Assembly: GCA_963804595.1 (NCBI GenBank)
Contig: CAWDQZ010000003.1
Coordinates: 248,001-312,000 of the forward strand
DNA length: 64,000 nucleotides
Source: DASUPK01 sp963804595
GTDB taxonomy: Bacteria > Actinomycetota > Thermoleophilia > Solirubrobacterales > 70-9
Reading direction: 5' to 3'
The notes under the pieces were generated by a model. It saw only the letters and a list, made by a program, of their open reading frames with translations. It had not been told where the DNA came from and did not search any database. Shown here one piece after another: positions 1-8,402 of this stretch. Both the position numbers and the translations under genes were made by a program. How positions within the stretch are numbered: the first letter of the stretch is position 1; every line of letters begins with the position of its first letter.

Positions 1-356
1 GGGTCTCGGCGCCTCCGGCGGACCCCGTCGATCCCGTGGCGCCGGTGTTCGTCGGTGTCTTCTGGTTGCCGCCGGAGCTCGCCTGCGGCTGACCTCCCGG
101 GTTCGCCGGGGGAGTCGCATTCGCCGGCTGCTGCTCCTTGGCGAGCTCCTCGTTGCGCTTGTCCTGCTCGTCTCGCGACTTGACCACCGCGAACGCCATC
201 GTGGCGACGACGATGCGCCGCGAACAGGGCCGTACCGCCCACGAGAATCGCGCGGTTGGCCGGAAACCTGTCGCTCTCGCGAATTCCCAGGAACGCGAGT
301 GACACGGCCGTGACGACCAGGATGATCCCCAGCACGAAGAAGAAGTTGCCGTCCAT
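1..356 (-). CDS. Partial membrane protein, interrupted by a frameshift
   Basis: The gene starts at an ATG at 356 and runs off the window start. It begins with a hydrophobic segment (FFFVLGIILVVTAVSLAFLGI), then a short loop and a second segment, AILVGGTALFA, that continues as IVVATMAFAVV only after removing one base near 215. After that come a charged stretch (KSRDEQDKRNEELAKEQ) and a low-complexity Pro/Gly/Ser/Thr/Gln linker. Such a linker usually leads to an extracytoplasmic domain, which here lies outside the window. The reading frame is closed by the extra base, so the gene is a real frameshift mutant or carries a sequencing error. I do not recognise the family. A membrane-anchored redox or metal-binding domain is possible but not shown. 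Confidence 0.5.
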   Translation of the reverse strand, partial: MDGNFFFVLGIILVVTAVSLAFLGIRESDRFPANRAILVGGTALFAAHRRRHDGVRGGQVARRAGQAQRGARQGAAAGECDSPGEPGRSAAGELRRQPEDTDEHRRHGIDGVRRRRRD

Positions 357-408
357 CCGGCGCGGATCCTACCCCTGCGGGCAGGCGATCAGGCGCTTGC
401 CCGAGCGA

Positions 409-871
409 TCATGCCGCCTCGCTCAGGCGTCGTTCGACCCCTCGCACCGCGTCGTAGGCGAGCTCCGATGGGAAGCCGCGCCTGATCAGCAGCCCCAGTG
501 CTCGCTCGCGGTCGCGTTCCGTATCGCAGCTCATGCCCCTGGCCAGCAGGATGGACGTGGCGCGCTCGAGCAGGGCCGCGTCGTCCTCGCCACTGAGCGC
601 CGCCTCGATGTGCTCGCGGGCCACTCCCCGGCCCTCGAGGGTGACCTCGATCCGGTCGGGTCCCCACCCCGCCAGCAGCCGCCTGTCGGCGGCAAAACGG
701 CGGGCGAAGCTCGCGTCGTCGATCGCCCCGGCCTCAGCCAGCAGCGCGATGACCTCCTCGACGCTCCTCGTCCTCCACCCCGCGCTCGGCCAGCCAGGCA
801 CGGAGCTCGGACTCGGTGCGCTCCTTGTAGCCGAGCGCCTTCAGCGCGAGGTCGTATGGATCCTCAGGCAG
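409..871 (-). CDS. recX: RecX regulatory protein, one-base frameshift
   Basis: RecX binds the RecA filament and RecA monomers and limits recombinase activity. The N-terminal part (PEDPYDLALKALGYKERTE, then a segment ending WLAERGVEDEE) is in one frame. The rest (VEEVIALLAEAGAIDDASF ... AYDAVRGVERRLSEAA) is in another, and deleting one base near 763 joins them into a normal three-helix-repeat RecX of about 150 residues. No ATG, GTG or TTG is available at the right place. A CTG at 871-869 overlaps the end of recA by 8 bp and sits seven bases after a GGAG inside recA, so I take it as the start. Directly downstream of recA, in its usual place. Confidence 0.75.
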
Positions 872-1994
872 CCTTCTTCTCCGGCTTCTTCGCCGCCTTG
901 ACCGCCTGGGTCGCCTTGGCCGCGTCGGCCTCCTTCTCGACCTCCGGGCGCGCCTCGGCCTCAGCGCCGACCCCCAGCTTCTCGTGCACCTTGCGCTCGA
1001 GCTCGACCGACAGCTCCGGGTTGTCGCGCAGGAACTCCTTGGTGTTGTTGCGGCCCTGACCGAGCCGGGTCTCTCCGTAGGAGAAGAACGACCCGGACTT
1101 CTGGATCAGGCCGTGCTCCAGCGCCATGTCCAGCAGGCCGCCCTCCTTGGAGATGCCGACGCCGTACTCGATGTCGAACTCGGCCTGCTTGAACGGCGGC
1201 GCCACCTTGTTCTTCACCACCTTCACCCGAACCCGGTTCCCGACCGCCTCGGTGCCCTCCTTGAGGGTCTCGATCCGGCGGATGTCGAGCCGCTGGGAGG
1301 AATAGAACTTGAGCGCGCGGCCGCCGGGCTGCGTCTCCGGAGAGCCGAACATCACGCCGATCTTCTCCCGGATCTGGTTGGTGAACAGGCAGACCGTCTT
1401 GGCGCGGTTCAGGTTGCCGGCCAGCTTGCGGAGCGCCTGGGACATGAGGCGCGCCTGCAGGCCGACGTGCTGATCCCCCATCTGCCCCTCGAGCTCCACC
1501 CGCGGCGTCAGCGCCGCGACCGAATCGACCGCGACCACGTCGACGGCGCCGGAGCGGACCAGCACGTCGACGATCTCGAGCGCCTGCTCGCCGTAGTCCG
1601 GCTGGGAGATCAGGAGCTCATCGGTGTTGACGCCGATCCTCCGGGCGTAGGCGGGATCGAGCGCGTGCTCGGTGTCGACGAAGGCGCAGACGCCGCCGCG
1701 GGCCTGGGCCTCGGCGATGATGTGGTAGATCAGCGTCGTCTTGCCGGAGGACTCCGGGCCGAAGATCTCGACGATGCGGCCGCGCGGGACGCCGCCGACG
1801 CCGAGGGCGATGTCCAGCGGCAAAGCGCCGGTGGAGATCGTCTCCACGTCCAGCGCCCCGAGGTCGCCCAGCTTCATCAGCGCGCCCTGCCCGAAGTTCT
1901 GTTCGATCTGCTTGACGGCCGCCTGGAGCGCCTGGTCGCGCGCCTTTGCGTCCTTCTCGCCGGCCTCTCTCAGGTTGGGCTTCTGATCTGCCAT
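864..1994 (-). CDS. recA: Recombinase RecA
   Basis: RecA forms ATP-dependent filaments on single-stranded DNA for homologous recombination and triggers LexA self-cleavage. The 376-residue protein has the Walker A loop GPESSGKTTL, the ADP-contact region FVDTEHALDPAYARRIGV, the Walker B segment VDVVAVDSVAAL, and the DNA-binding L2 region around TNQIREKIGVMFGSPETQPGG. The C-terminus is extended and rich in Lys, Ala and Glu. It is second in thpR-recA-recX: it begins 4 bp after the thpR stop and its end overlaps recX. No gene-proximal promoter or SOS box fits in the 4-bp gap, so it should be transcribed from upstream of thpR. Confidence 0.98.
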   Translation of the reverse strand: MADQKPNLREAGEKDAKARDQALQAAVKQIEQNFGQGALMKLGDLGALDVETISTGALPLDIALGVGGVPRGRIVEIFGPESSGKTTLIYHIIAEAQARGGVCAFVDTEHALDPAYARRIGVNTDELLISQPDYGEQALEIVDVLVRSGAVDVVAVDSVAALTPRVELEGQMGDQHVGLQARLMSQALRKLAGNLNRAKTVCLFTNQIREKIGVMFGSPETQPGGRALKFYSSQRLDIRRIETLKEGTEAVGNRVRVKVVKNKVAPPFKQAEFDIEYGVGISKEGGLLDMALEHGLIQKSGSFFSYGETRLGQGRNNTKEFLRDNPELSVELERKVHEKLGVGAEAEARPEVEKEADAAKATQAVKAAKKPEKKAA

Positions 1995-1998
1995 TGGG

Positions 1999-2613
1999 TC
2001 ACCTCTCTGTCTCGTCGTTGGCGGTCGGAAGCTCCAACTCGGCCAGGGACTCGTACTCCGCGCCGCTCCGGCGCAGGTGGGACTTGAAGAGCACCAGACG
2101 GGTCGGACGGAAGAACCGGAACATGTGTTCGGGTAGTGGGTGCGGCGGGATCCTGATCAGTGCCGGCTTCCGGCTCTTCGGTGCCTCGGGCTTGACGCGG
2201 GCAACGGTCAGATGCGGCCAGAACGGGCGCTTCTCGGGCTCGTAGAACCCAGCCTCCACCAGCCGCTCTTCGACCTGTCCCTGCAGCGACACCGCCCCGT
2301 CGGAATTGGCCCCCAGGGCGATCAGCCTGGGACGCTTGCCGGGCGGGACGCCCACCGGATCGGCGATCAGCTCGACCGCCGGGGCCTGCGCGTCCACGTC
2401 GAACGCCCGCTTGGCGATCGCCTTCGCTTCCTTCTCGGCCTGATATCCGAGGAAGACGAGCGTCATGTGGAGCGCCTCGGGCCGGACGACCCGCAGCGCG
2501 GAGTCCGAGAGCGCCGTCCGCTGCCAGTCCACGATTCCGGCACGCACGTCATGCGGCAGGTCAAGGGCAACGAACAGGCGAGCCCTGGGGCTCTTGAGCC
2601 TCTCCTTGGCCAC
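1999..2613 (-). CDS. thpR: RNA 2',3'-cyclic phosphodiesterase (2'-5' RNA ligase family)
   Basis: Members of the 2H phosphoesterase superfamily hydrolyse 2',3'-cyclic phosphates on RNA ends and can join tRNA halves in vitro. The 204-residue protein has both signature HxTx motifs, HMTL in EALHMTLVFLGYQ and HLTV in FWPHLTVARV, at the expected separation of roughly 85 residues. The gene is commonly found beside cinA and recA in actinobacteria. Here it is the first gene of the recA operon, only 4 bp before recA, so the two are probably co-transcribed. The physiological substrate is not known from sequence. Confidence 0.9.
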   Translation of the reverse strand: MAKERLKSPRARLFVALDLPHDVRAGIVDWQRTALSDSALRVVRPEALHMTLVFLGYQAEKEAKAIAKRAFDVDAQAPAVELIADPVGVPPGKRPRLIALGANSDGAVSLQGQVEERLVEAGFYEPEKRPFWPHLTVARVKPEAPKSRKPALIRIPPHPLPEHMFRFFRPTRLVLFKSHLRRSGAEYESLAELELPTANDETER

Positions 2614-2778
2614 ACGGAAACGCTAGACGCCGGCTCGGCCGCATTTGAGTCGACAAGCGGCGTCGCAGTCCACATTAGGCGCTTAAGGGCTCATGCGCCG
2701 CTGCTCTCCCCGCTGGAGCGCTTGGAGCGGAGAAACGGCAGCACTTGACCGCTTCTCCTCCCAAGCAGCGCCTCCGGC

Positions 2779-2884
2779 GAACGTCCCGGGGTATGCCCTA
2801 TCTCGGCGATTGCCGGACGTTCGGGATCCCGGCCAGTCCTGAACGTCCCTGAGTGGCCCCTGTATGGGGCGCTCCGGGACGTTC
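2779..2884. repeat. Four alternating copies of a CGAACGTCC motif upstream of thpR-recA
   Basis: Four near-identical 12-bp elements lie in the roughly 300-bp non-coding stretch 2614-2916. They are cgaacgtcccgg (2779-2790), ccggacgttcgg (2813-2824), tgaacgtccctg (2840-2851) and ccgggacgttcg (2873-2884). Orientation alternates and spacing is about 27-34 bp. The outer pair is an exact inverted repeat. They lie 165-270 bp upstream of thpR and just past the lipoprotein stop. They are not the CGAAC-N4-GTTCG LexA box. They could be operator half-sites or a small mobile palindrome. Nothing else recognisable was seen in this gap. Confidence 0.5.
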
Positions 2885-2916
2885 GGCGAGTTGCGGATAG
2901 CGGCGGTTTTCCGGCA

Positions 2917-3477
2917 TTAGTCCCCCGTCGGCGACGGCGAGATCTCACCCCGGCCCGCGACCTGCAGGTCGGCCGGCAACGTTGCGCCCCAGCGGTCGGC
3001 GAGCACCTCGAGGCGTGTCCGCCACGCGATGATCGCCGCGCGCTGCTGGTTCTGGAAGTGAGGCAGCTCGTCGAATTCCCGGGTCGGCAACGCTGCGGCC
3101 AGGGCGCTCAGGTAGGTGTCCTGGAGGACGAAGGTGTGGGCGTAGGCATCGTGAGCGGCCCTGAGCTCCGCCGGAACGTCATCGACAGCGGCAATCTGCA
3201 CGGCGTAGCGGCCGACCCCGCGCTCGAGCCGGTCGAACCGGCGCTGTGCCTGCTTGCCGGTCAGCTCCCCGTTGCGGTAGCCCTCGAGGATCGGGTCGGC
3301 CTCGTCGAGCAGGTCGTTGATGCCGAGCCTGATCGGCTCGACCGTCGCCATGTAGCTCTCCAGCGCCCGGCGGTGGTCCGCCGTCGTGGTGTCGGACCCG
3401 CAGGAGGCGATCACCAACGCGACCGCTGCAACCGCAACGGCGACCGCCGCGAGACCAAGTGGCCGGTCACCCAGCAC
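2917..3477 (-). CDS. Small predicted lipoprotein
   Basis: A 186-residue protein with a hydrophobic N-terminus (GLAAVAVAVAAVALVIASC) ending in a lipobox-like VIASC, followed by a polar, mostly helical domain rich in Arg, Glu and Ala. It is predicted to be lipid-anchored on the outer face of the membrane. No enzymatic motif is visible and I do not recognise the family. Its start overlaps the end of the upstream hydrolase gene by 11 bp, so it is the last gene of a cinA-hydrolase-lipoprotein unit and may be translationally coupled. Confidence 0.75.
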   Translation of the reverse strand: MLGDRPLGLAAVAVAVAAVALVIASCGSDTTTADHRRALESYMATVEPIRLGINDLLDEADPILEGYRNGELTGKQAQRRFDRLERGVGRYAVQIAAVDDVPAELRAAHDAYAHTFVLQDTYLSALAAALPTREFDELPHFQNQQRAAIIAWRTRLEVLADRWGATLPADLQVAGRGEISPSPTGD

Positions 3478-4396
3478 GGGCCCTCGCCGCCATCCGCAGC
3501 ACGAAGCGCGCGACCAGCGCCGGACGGTTGACGTGGATCTGGTGCCCGCTGCCGAAGGCGACCACCCGCTTGGTCCGCGGATGCAGCTTGGCGAGGTAGA
3601 GCTGGCTCCGCTTCCAGGCGCGGTTGACCAGCCTCCCGAAGCGCCGCCCGACCCCGGGAGGCATCGAGAACCCGTAGTCGGCGGAGAGGACGAACATCGG
3701 CAGGCGGCTCGGCGATCGGCGGAGGGGCGTCATCTCCGCGAAGCTCCGGTAGAAGTCGATCGCCTCCAGATCCTTGTACCGAAGAGCGTCCGCCGAGGGC
3801 GACTGCAGGTAGTGGGCGTCGTACCGCGCGAACTGCCCCGGCTTCATGAAGCGCTCCATGCCCTCCGAGATCGCATCGACGAGCACCAGTCCGCTGACGT
3901 CCGCCGGGTAGAGGCTCGCGTACTGGCGCACGATCAGCCCTCCGGTCGAGGCGCCCGCCATCACGTAAGGCCCGGGAACGGCTGCGGCGGTGAGCAGGGC
4001 GTGCAGGTCCGCCACCACCTCCCCGGTGCTGCGCGGCATCGGGACCGGGTCGCTGCGGCTGACGAAGGGGAAGTGCGCGAGCGTTCCGGGCCGGTCGTAG
4101 AAGCAGACGCGCGTGAACTGGGAGACCCGCGACGCGACGCCGGTCCCAACCCCCTCCCTCGACGAGGTCCAGATGTCGCCTCGGCTCCGCAGCCCGGCCT
4201 CGAACATCACGGTCGGATAGCCGCTGCCGTGACACTCCAGGTAGAGGCTCCGCCCTCCAGGGATCATGACCCGGCCCGCGAATTCCCCGGGCCCGGCCGC
4301 CGACTGGCCCGCCGCGGAGGCAGCGCCGCCGGCGAGTACGGCGAGCGAGATCGCCGCAAGCGCGACCGCCAGCCCCCTCCCCGGGCTTCCACTCAT
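3467..4396 (-). CDS. Secreted alpha/beta hydrolase
   Basis: A 309-residue alpha/beta-hydrolase-fold protein. Its N-terminus is a Sec-type signal (GLAVALAAISLAVLAGGAAS). A loop resembling the oxyanion-hole region is YPTVMFEAG. The nucleophile elbow is GASTGG (Ser in G-x-S-x-G), the acid is probably the Asp of VLSADYG, and the general base is the His in GSGHQIHVNRP. It is thus a plausible secreted esterase or lipase. The ATG overlaps the cinA stop as ATGA, so it is translated with cinA. A longer same-frame reading extends upstream but is only an overlap with cinA; the signal peptide supports the start at 4396. Confidence 0.85.
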   Translation of the reverse strand: MSGSPGRGLAVALAAISLAVLAGGAASAAGQSAAGPGEFAGRVMIPGGRSLYLECHGSGYPTVMFEAGLRSRGDIWTSSREGVGTGVASRVSQFTRVCFYDRPGTLAHFPFVSRSDPVPMPRSTGEVVADLHALLTAAAVPGPYVMAGASTGGLIVRQYASLYPADVSGLVLVDAISEGMERFMKPGQFARYDAHYLQSPSADALRYKDLEAIDFYRSFAEMTPLRRSPSRLPMFVLSADYGFSMPPGVGRRFGRLVNRAWKRSQLYLAKLHPRTKRVVAFGSGHQIHVNRPALVARFVLRMAARARAG

Positions 4397-5670
4397 CTCG
4401 GCGGTTCGCGCCCTTCGAGCAAATACCTGACCAGGTGCAGCGCGACGACCACAGAGCGTTCGCGCACGTCGTTGCGGACCCCGGGCAGGACCGGATCCCG
4501 GGCGAGCATCTCTGCGGAAGCGGTCTTCGCGCAGAAACAGACGTACCCGACCGGCTTCTCCTCGGTGCCGCCGTCCGGGCCGGCGATTCCGGTGATCGCG
4601 CAGGCCACGTCCGCATCGAAGCGGTCGAGCGCTCCGTCGGCCATCGCTTCGGCCACCTCCGGCGAGACGGCCCCGCGTTCGGAGATCAGCTTCGCGTCGA
4701 CGCCGAGCAGCTTCGTCTTCGACTCGTTCGAGTAGGAGACGACGCCCCCCGCGAACCACTTGGAGGAGCCGGGCCGCAGCGTCAGGCGGCCGGCCAACAG
4801 CCCGCCGCTCTCCGATTCGGCGACCGCGATCGTCCGGTCGCCCAGCAGGCGAAACACCACCTCCTCGATCGACTCGCCGGTCTCGGTATAGGTGAACCGG
4901 CCCAGGCGCTCCTCGAGGCCGGCTCTGAGCGCCTCCGCCGCTTCCTCGGAGCCCGGCCGGTGCCGGACGTCGGTGACGAGCTCCCCGCCCCGCAGGCAGG
5001 TCGTGATCTCGAGTGGATCCAGGTCCGCTCCGCTCTCCTCGATCTCCCGCAGCGCCTTGGCGAGCTCGGACTCGGGAATGCCGAACATCCGGATCGACAG
5101 CGTGCGGAAGGGCTCGGCGCGCGCCAGGACCTCCTCGGCCGCGGGCGCCGCCAGGGCGCGAGGCCACATCTCCTGCAGCTCGCGTGGCGGGCCCGGCAGC
5201 ACGATCACCACCTGACCGTCCGCGGGGACCACCAGGCCGGGGGCAGTCCCCGCCGGATCGAGCGCGGTGGCCCCCTGCGGGACCATCGCCTGCTTGCGGT
5301 TCGCCTCGCGCACCGCCTCCGGATCGAAGCGGAGCCGACGCGCGTAGCGGGCGATGATCTGCCCGATCTTCTCCTCCATCTCGCTGTCGAGCACCAGCTC
5401 GCGGCCGGCGAAACGTCCGACCACCTCGGCCGTCAGATCATCGGCCGTCGGCCCGAGCCCGCCGGAGGTGACGATCAGGTGGAGCCCCTGCTCTCGCATG
5501 TGGCGGAGGGCCCCTTCGAGATCCTCAGGCCGGTCCCCGACCACGGTGATCTCCTCCACATCGACCCCGAGCTCGGCCAGGCGCTCGGAGAGCCAGGGCC
5601 CGTTGCGATCGGTCACGTAGCCGCTCAGCACCTCGGTGCCTGTGACGAGAATTCCCGCGCGAACTCCCAC
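4393..5670 (-). CDS. cinA: CinA-like protein, NMN deamidase domain
   Basis: The 425-residue protein has an N-terminal molybdopterin-binding-like domain (GILVTGTEVLSGYVTDRNG; TSGGLGPTADDLT), known in this family to act as an ADP-ribose pyrophosphatase. The C-terminal domain is PncC-like (GGVVSYSNESKTKLLGV; CAITGIAGPDGGTEEKPVG) and deamidates nicotinamide mononucleotide. Together they recycle pyridine nucleotides. The gene sits between ftsK and the recA region as in many actinobacteria, but here two genes (secreted hydrolase and lipoprotein) follow it before thpR-recA. Its stop overlaps the hydrolase start. Confidence 0.95.
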   Translation of the reverse strand: MGVRAGILVTGTEVLSGYVTDRNGPWLSERLAELGVDVEEITVVGDRPEDLEGALRHMREQGLHLIVTSGGLGPTADDLTAEVVGRFAGRELVLDSEMEEKIGQIIARYARRLRFDPEAVREANRKQAMVPQGATALDPAGTAPGLVVPADGQVVIVLPGPPRELQEMWPRALAAPAAEEVLARAEPFRTLSIRMFGIPESELAKALREIEESGADLDPLEITTCLRGGELVTDVRHRPGSEEAAEALRAGLEERLGRFTYTETGESIEEVVFRLLGDRTIAVAESESGGLLAGRLTLRPGSSKWFAGGVVSYSNESKTKLLGVDAKLISERGAVSPEVAEAMADGALDRFDADVACAITGIAGPDGGTEEKPVGYVCFCAKTASAEMLARDPVLPGVRNDVRERSVVVALHLVRYLLEGREPPR

Positions 5671-5693
5671 GCGGGCATTGTGGCGGGTCGGGC

Positions 5694-8321
5694 CTACTCC
5701 CCCTCGCCGGGAGCCGCTACGGGTTGGGGGACCTCCCCTTCCCCGGCCCGAGTTTGGCTGTCGCCTCCGCCCAACACACGCGGCAGATCCGCCATCGAGA
5801 CGAGCACCTGACGCGGTTTCGATCCCTCGTAACCGGAGATGATGCCGCGCCGCTCGAGCATGTCGATCAGGCGACCGGCCCGCGTGTAGCCGACCCGCAG
5901 GCGCCGCTGGATCATCGAGACGGAGGCCGTCCCACTCTCGACGACGATCTGCGCGGCCTGGTCGAGCAGGTCGTCCGAGTCCGGATCGAAGTCATCGTCA
6001 CCGCCTCCATCGTCGCCGGAGGGGTGTGCAGCCTCCAACAGCTCCTCGGCGAAGTCGGGCTCGCCCTGCTCCGACCAGTGCTCGGTCAGCTTCGCGATCT
6101 CGGCCTCGGTGATGAAGGCCCCCTGGATGCGCTGCATCTTGGAGGTGCCCGCGGGACGGAAGAGCATGTCGCCCTGGCCGAGCAGAGTCTCGGCACCCCC
6201 CTGGTCGAGGATCACCCGCGAGTCGACCTGCGAGGAGACGGCGAAGGCGATCCGCGAAGGGATGTTGACCTTGATCGTCCCGGTGATGATGTCGGTCGAG
6301 GGGCGCTGCGTGGCGAGGAGCAGGTGAATCCCCACCGCGCGCGCCTTCTGCGCGAGCCGGATGATCGCGTCCTCGACCTCGGCGGGAGCGATCATCATCA
6401 GGTCCGCGAGCTCGTCGATCACGCAGAGGATGTACGGCAGCGGCGCATCCCCGTCCCGCTCGCGGATGCGGTTGAGCTCTCCGAGGTTGCGCGAGCGAGC
6501 CTGCTCCATGATCTGGTAGCGGCTCTCCATCTCCGCGATCAGGTTGTTGAGGACGTTGGCGGCAAGCCGCGGCGAGGTCACCACCGGCGTGAGGAGGTGC
6601 GGAATCCTCTCGTAGTGGTTGAGCTCTACCCGCTTCGGGTCGACGAGCACCAGCCGCACCTCGTTCGGGGAGGCGTGCAGCAGGATCGAGCTGAGGATGG
6701 CGTTGACGCTGCCGGACTTCCCCGAGCCGGTGGTGCCGGCGATCAGCGCATGCGGCATCTTCTGCAGGTCGGTCCACACGGCGCTGCCCGAGATGTCCTT
6801 GCCGAGCCAGGCGACCAGCGGCGACGCTCCCTGTGGGCGGCCCCCGTAGATGTCGCCGAGGCGGACGAGGCGGCGGCGCTGGTTCGGGACCTCCACTCCG
6901 ACCGCCTGCTTGCCGGGAATCGGCGCGAGGATGCGGATGTCGGTCGACGCGAGGGCGTAGGCGAGGTCGTCCTTGAGCTGGGTGATCTTCGAGACCTTGG
7001 TCCCCGGGGCGAGCTTGAGCTCATAGCGGCTCACGTGTGGCCCGGTGACCGTGCCGACGATCCGCGCCTCGACGCCGAAGTGGCCGAGCGCCTCCAGGAG
7101 GGTGTGGGCGATCGCCTCGTGATCCTTCTTGTCCGGGCCCTTGTCGGGCGCGCCGCGCTCGAGGACCCGCTCGGCGTTCGGCGCTTCGTAGTCGATCTCC
7201 TCGGATTCGGTGACGCCCCCGCGCTTCTCGCCCATGGGAGTGAGGTCGACGGGCTTCGGGTCCACGGGGTTCAGGTCGACGGGCTTCGGGTCGACGGCTT
7301 CGCCATCAGTGCCCACGTCCTCAGCTTCGCTTCCGGGCGTATGCGGTTCGGGCGCATCTGGCTTGGCAACCCTGATCGTTTCTGAGTCTGTTTGTTCGAG
7401 GTCCTGGAGCTCGCTCGTGTCGGGCTCGTCGGCGATGCGGACGGCGTCGTCGAAGTTCGCGACTTTCGCGGTCTCCTGATCGTCGCCCCCGACCAGCACC
7501 TGATAGTCCTCGCCACTGCCCTCCAGGGGCTCGGGTGGCCCGAAGACCCGCTCGGTCGAGGCCGGTGAGGTGTCGACCAGGTCCGGATCCGTCCTGACGC
7601 GGCTCTCCTTGACGGCTGTCGCGAACCCGACGGTGCCCCGCTTGGCACGGTCGAAGCCGCGACGGCCGGCGCGCACCATGTCGCTGACGGAGCGGCCGGT
7701 GAGCAGCAGCAAGCCGGAGACGACCAGGAGCACGGCGACGATTTGGGCTCCGATGCGGTCGAAGAGCGTCGTCGTCGCCCAGTAGAGCGTCTCGCCGATG
7801 CCGCCGCCGTGGTGCGGGAAGAAGTCTGGATCGAAGAGCCCCTTGCGCACACCGTCCGGCCCGAGGCCCGCTGTCTGCGCCGCGAGCGCGAGCAGGAGGC
7901 CGCACGCGATCGCGACCACCCCGATCGCCACGGCGCGCGGGGAAGGCAGGAACGGGCGAAGAATCAGAGTGATTCCGGCGAGCCCCAGGGCGACCGGCAC
8001 GACGACCGCTCCGCCCCCCACCGCGTAGGAGAGGGCGGTCTCCGAGCCGTCGCCGACGGTGCCGCCGTTCCAGCCGAGATAGAGGACGTAGCCGAGATAG
8101 ACCGCCAGTCCGATGCAGCACAGGCCTGCCAGGTCGAGCCGACGCTGCATCACCTCCGGCGAGGTGCGCGCCTTCGGACGCCCGCGGCCACCCGCGGCGG
8201 GCTTTCGCTTCGACCCGCGCGCAGGCTGCCTCTTGCGCCGAGGAGGATCACGCCGCCCCGGCGCCCCAAAAATCCGGTCTGCAAGCATTCGCCCACCCAT
8301 TCGACGCCTGGACTCCCTCAC
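5694..8321 (-). CDS. ftsK: DNA translocase FtsK
   Basis: FtsK pumps DNA at the division septum and resolves chromosome dimers. The 875-residue protein has four N-terminal membrane segments between about residues 65 and 215. An acidic/proline linker follows with the internal repeat PKPVDLNPVDPKPVDL near residues 340-360. The motor domain has Walker A GTTGSGKSG near residue 528 and a Walker B-like segment CVIDELADLMM near 627. A C-terminal winged-helix gamma domain lies at about 790-830 (GTASVSMIQRRLRVGYTRAG) and reads KOPS sites. The first Met (8321) is used; Met8 or Met12 are alternatives. It is divergent from the two-component system. Confidence 0.97.
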   Translation of the reverse strand: MRESRRRMGGRMLADRIFGAPGRRDPPRRKRQPARGSKRKPAAGGRGRPKARTSPEVMQRRLDLAGLCCIGLAVYLGYVLYLGWNGGTVGDGSETALSYAVGGGAVVVPVALGLAGITLILRPFLPSPRAVAIGVVAIACGLLLALAAQTAGLGPDGVRKGLFDPDFFPHHGGGIGETLYWATTTLFDRIGAQIVAVLLVVSGLLLLTGRSVSDMVRAGRRGFDRAKRGTVGFATAVKESRVRTDPDLVDTSPASTERVFGPPEPLEGSGEDYQVLVGGDDQETAKVANFDDAVRIADEPDTSELQDLEQTDSETIRVAKPDAPEPHTPGSEAEDVGTDGEAVDPKPVDLNPVDPKPVDLTPMGEKRGGVTESEEIDYEAPNAERVLERGAPDKGPDKKDHEAIAHTLLEALGHFGVEARIVGTVTGPHVSRYELKLAPGTKVSKITQLKDDLAYALASTDIRILAPIPGKQAVGVEVPNQRRRLVRLGDIYGGRPQGASPLVAWLGKDISGSAVWTDLQKMPHALIAGTTGSGKSGSVNAILSSILLHASPNEVRLVLVDPKRVELNHYERIPHLLTPVVTSPRLAANVLNNLIAEMESRYQIMEQARSRNLGELNRIRERDGDAPLPYILCVIDELADLMMIAPAEVEDAIIRLAQKARAVGIHLLLATQRPSTDIITGTIKVNIPSRIAFAVSSQVDSRVILDQGGAETLLGQGDMLFRPAGTSKMQRIQGAFITEAEIAKLTEHWSEQGEPDFAEELLEAAHPSGDDGGGDDDFDPDSDDLLDQAAQIVVESGTASVSMIQRRLRVGYTRAGRLIDMLERRGIISGYEGSKPRQVLVSMADLPRVLGGGDSQTRAGEGEVPQPVAAPGEGE

Positions 8322-8364
8322 CTGCCGGGCACGAAAGGCGGCCTAAATCCTTCCTCAACATCGC

Positions 8365-8402
8365 TTGGGGGGGCTGATTTCGCGTCTACCCTAAAGACGG
8401 TG
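8365..8402 (+). promoter_or_regulatory. Candidate promoter of the two-component operon
   Basis: A TACCCT at 8387-8392 fits an actinobacterial -10 hexamer. A TTGGGG at 8365-8370, 16 bp upstream, is a weak -35. The -10 ends seven bases before the GTG at 8400, so transcription would start at or within a few bases of the start codon (leaderless). Assigned by eye. Confidence 0.4.

Noticed and set aside
984..2087. Long open frames antisense to recA, carB, infB, pnp, ftsK and other genes
   Set aside because: They mirror the codon pattern of strongly conserved genes on the other strand and show Arg/Asp/Leu-rich, domain-free sequence typical of high-GC shadows.
2614..2916. LexA/SOS box or RecA-NDp-type damage promoter upstream of thpR-recA
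   Set aside because: No CGAAC-N4-GTTCG palindrome is present. A TTGTCGA near 2660 lacks the matching TAnnGT at the right distance, so neither damage-response motif could be supported.
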